Source of the DNA: Pseudomonadota bacterium
GTDB taxonomy: Bacteria > Pseudomonadota > Gammaproteobacteria > Acidiferrobacterales > UBA6901
Assembly (NCBI GenBank): GCA_021785795.1
Contig: JAJYEK010000138.1
Span: 1 to 9,612 of the forward strand
DNA length: 9,612 nt
Direction of reading: 5' to 3'
Shown here: piece after piece, positions 8,997 to 9,612 of the stretch
How the letters are laid out: every line of letters begins with the position of its first letter
How positions within the stretch are numbered: position 1 is the stretch's first letter
Position numbers and translations under genes: made by a program
Notes under the pieces: generated by a model
The model's database searches: none
Seen by the model: the letters and a program-made list of their open reading frames with translations, nothing else
What the model was told of the DNA's origin: nothing

Positions 8997-9487
8997 CTTA
9001 ACTTTGAGGTCTCCTTCTTTCTAAAAGTCCGATGGACGAACCTTTTCCCGCTCAGGGAAATATTCTGGAAGCAAAATCCGGCGTGGTTGAAACCAATACT
9101 TCCCCGGCTGATACAAGAATGAATTAATTACGTGGGCCCGTGCAAAAAAAGAGTTTTTTGGGATTATTTAATGGCAGCCCTCTGAGAGGAAGAGAGCATG
9201 TCCGTTAATGGAAGAATGATTGAATCCTTAAGAACGTAAAATGGCTTCTCTTCATCGTTAACTATACCATATGAATGGCCCCGCACGTGTAAAATGATCG
9301 AGAGCAGGCATTACTCGTTGATATCATTTTAGTCTTGTTTTGAAAAATTACCGATGTGTGACATGCCGCAGCTCTCAAGAGAAAAAAAGTGCCCGGTGCC
9401 ATATCTGCCCGGTCATTGAGAGCCGTTATAATGGCGGGGAGGTCCGTCATAAATGCGACACTGCGCCGCGATATCTCCTCAATAACA
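8997..9487. other. Intergenic region upstream of ndvB, no supportable gene
   Basis: About 490 bases separate ndvB from the right insertion sequence. I see no convincing paired -35/-10 promoter for ndvB. The best single element is an extended -10, TGGTATAGT (minus strand, 9269-9261), without a proper -35 box; it would give a leader of over 250 bases. Other visible items are an A6-GAG-T6 mirror-paired tract at 9145-9159, GGGCCC at 9134-9139, an 8-bp inverted repeat (GCTCTCAA 9371-9378 and TTGAGAGC 9416-9423) enclosing two copies of TGCCCGGT (9390-9397, 9406-9413), and a 13-codon ORF with a good ribosome binding site at 9198-9239. A minus-strand open frame (9504-9262, 80 codons) begins inside the insertion-sequence repeat and matches no family I recognise. 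Confidence 0.5.
9011..9016 (-). promoter_or_regulatory. Ribosome binding site candidate for the GTG start of ndvB
   Basis: AAGGAG (minus strand, 9016-9011) is a strong Shine-Dalgarno match but lies 14 bases from the GTG at 8996, longer than usual. The competing internal ATG at 8933 has GGAG (8942-8939) at a five-base spacing. A TAG stop lies in frame upstream of the GTG (just 5' of AAAGAAGGA), so no longer protein is possible. The two sites leave the start open. Confidence 0.4.
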
Positions 9488-9517
9488 CTAGTGTAGTGAG
9501 TCATAAATAACTTGACA
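9488..9517 (+). repeat. Terminal inverted repeat of the right IS630-family element
   Basis: The segment starts CTAGTGTAGTG and ends CTTGACA. It is the inverted partner of 95-124, differing at five of 30 positions. Two tandem TAGTG units lie at 9489-9493 and 9494-9498, and a third lies inside the element at 9524-9528, a plausible transposase-binding array. The outer edge forms the palindrome CACTAGTG (9486-9493), centred on the TA expected as the target duplication. Confidence 0.75.
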
Positions 9518-9541
9518 ATTGGCTAGTGCGAGAGTTATGAT
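9512..9541 (+). promoter_or_regulatory. Sigma-70 promoter of the right transposase
   Basis: A perfect consensus -35 box TTGACA (9512-9517) is followed after 18 bases by TATGAT (9536-9541), a five-of-six match to the -10 consensus. The -35 box forms the inner end of the terminal repeat. The expected transcription start, about seven bases past the -10 box, is near 9548, only about two bases before the ATG at 9550. The left element has the same layout with a 17-base spacer. Confidence 0.75.
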
Positions 9542-9549
9542 ATTACGTA

Positions 9550-9612
9550 ATGCATTTAGCCCCACCCATTATATTGTCTCCTGAAGAGCAGTCGAAGCTG
9601 ACCGCCTGGGCG
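9550..9612 (+). CDS. IS630-family transposase, N-terminal fragment (runs off the right edge)
   Basis: Twenty-one codons are visible and remain open to the window end: MHLAPPIILSPEEQSKLTAW, then A. The I-I-L-S-P-E-E motif and a following Trp-Ala match the left transposase at the same places (10 of 18 aligned positions identical) and fit the start of the IS630-family helix-turn-helix domain. The start is well defined, because an in-frame TGA lies at 9538-9540 and no other ATG, GTG or TTG lies between. There is no ribosome binding site at a usable distance, while a strong promoter ends eight bases upstream, so translation probably starts on a leaderless or nearly leaderless mRNA. The catalytic domain is outside the window. 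The family call relies on the short peptide plus the terminal repeat. Confidence 0.72.
   Translation, partial: MHLAPPIILSPEEQSKLTAWA

Larger units (their letters stand above)
9488..9612 (+). mobile_element. IS630-family insertion sequence, 5' end only
   Basis: The terminal repeat, promoter and transposase start lie in the order expected for the left end of an IS630-type element, whose body continues to the right of the window. It faces away from ndvB, as does the element at the other edge. Differences in the repeat and in the transposase peptide show that it is not the same insertion sequence as the left one. Confidence 0.7.

Noticed and set aside
9143..9162. A6/T6 tract as an intrinsic terminator
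   Set aside because: The stem would be six A:T pairs with a three-base loop and no G+C stem, and no gene ends there on either strand.
1..9612. A simple composite transposon with two identical insertion sequences
   Set aside because: The two repeats differ at five of 30 positions and the transposase starts differ at about half of the aligned residues, so they are not recent copies of one element.
1..9612. CRISPR array, riboswitch or replication origin
   Set aside because: No regularly spaced repeats, no recognisable riboswitch core and no iteron or DnaA-box cluster were seen in the non-coding parts.

Overview
The window is dominated by one very large gene on the minus strand (291-8996). It encodes a cyclic beta-1,2-glucan synthase (NdvB/ChvB/Cgs type), a giant inner-membrane enzyme that makes periplasmic cyclic glucans. 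The frame is open throughout, and the N-terminal, GT84, membrane, cyclisation (GH189-type) and GH94 phosphorylase-like modules are all recognisable, so it looks intact and functional. The gene is rich in G+C. Its length (2901 codons from GTG, or 2880 from an internal ATG) is slightly above that of the rhizobial and Brucella proteins. The host is a Gram-negative bacterium with a moderately high G+C genome. A deltaproteobacterium-like host is my guess, but nothing in the window proves the phylum.

Layout: 1-124 is the outward-facing end of an IS630-family element, comprising the first 22 codons of a transposase on the minus strand, its promoter and a terminal repeat. 125-177 is A-rich spacer. 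About 178-215 is the 3' part of a tRNA, probably tRNA-Pro, with no 5' half; this is what an integrative element leaves at its attachment site. 216-290 is short AT-rich DNA downstream of the synthase gene. 291-8996 is the synthase. 8997-9487 is a 5' intergenic region without a gene I can support. 9488-9612 is the end of a second, related but non-identical IS630-family element, whose transposase starts at 9550 on the plus strand and runs off the window.

The two insertion-sequence ends share a 30-bp terminal repeat (25/30 identical) in inverted orientation. Both carry a sigma-70-like promoter whose -35 box lies in that repeat, and the predicted transcription start falls on or within about two bases of the transposase start codon. 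Mobile DNA therefore bounds the synthase gene on both sides, and no glucan exporter (NdvA/ChvA type) or other envelope gene is present in the window.
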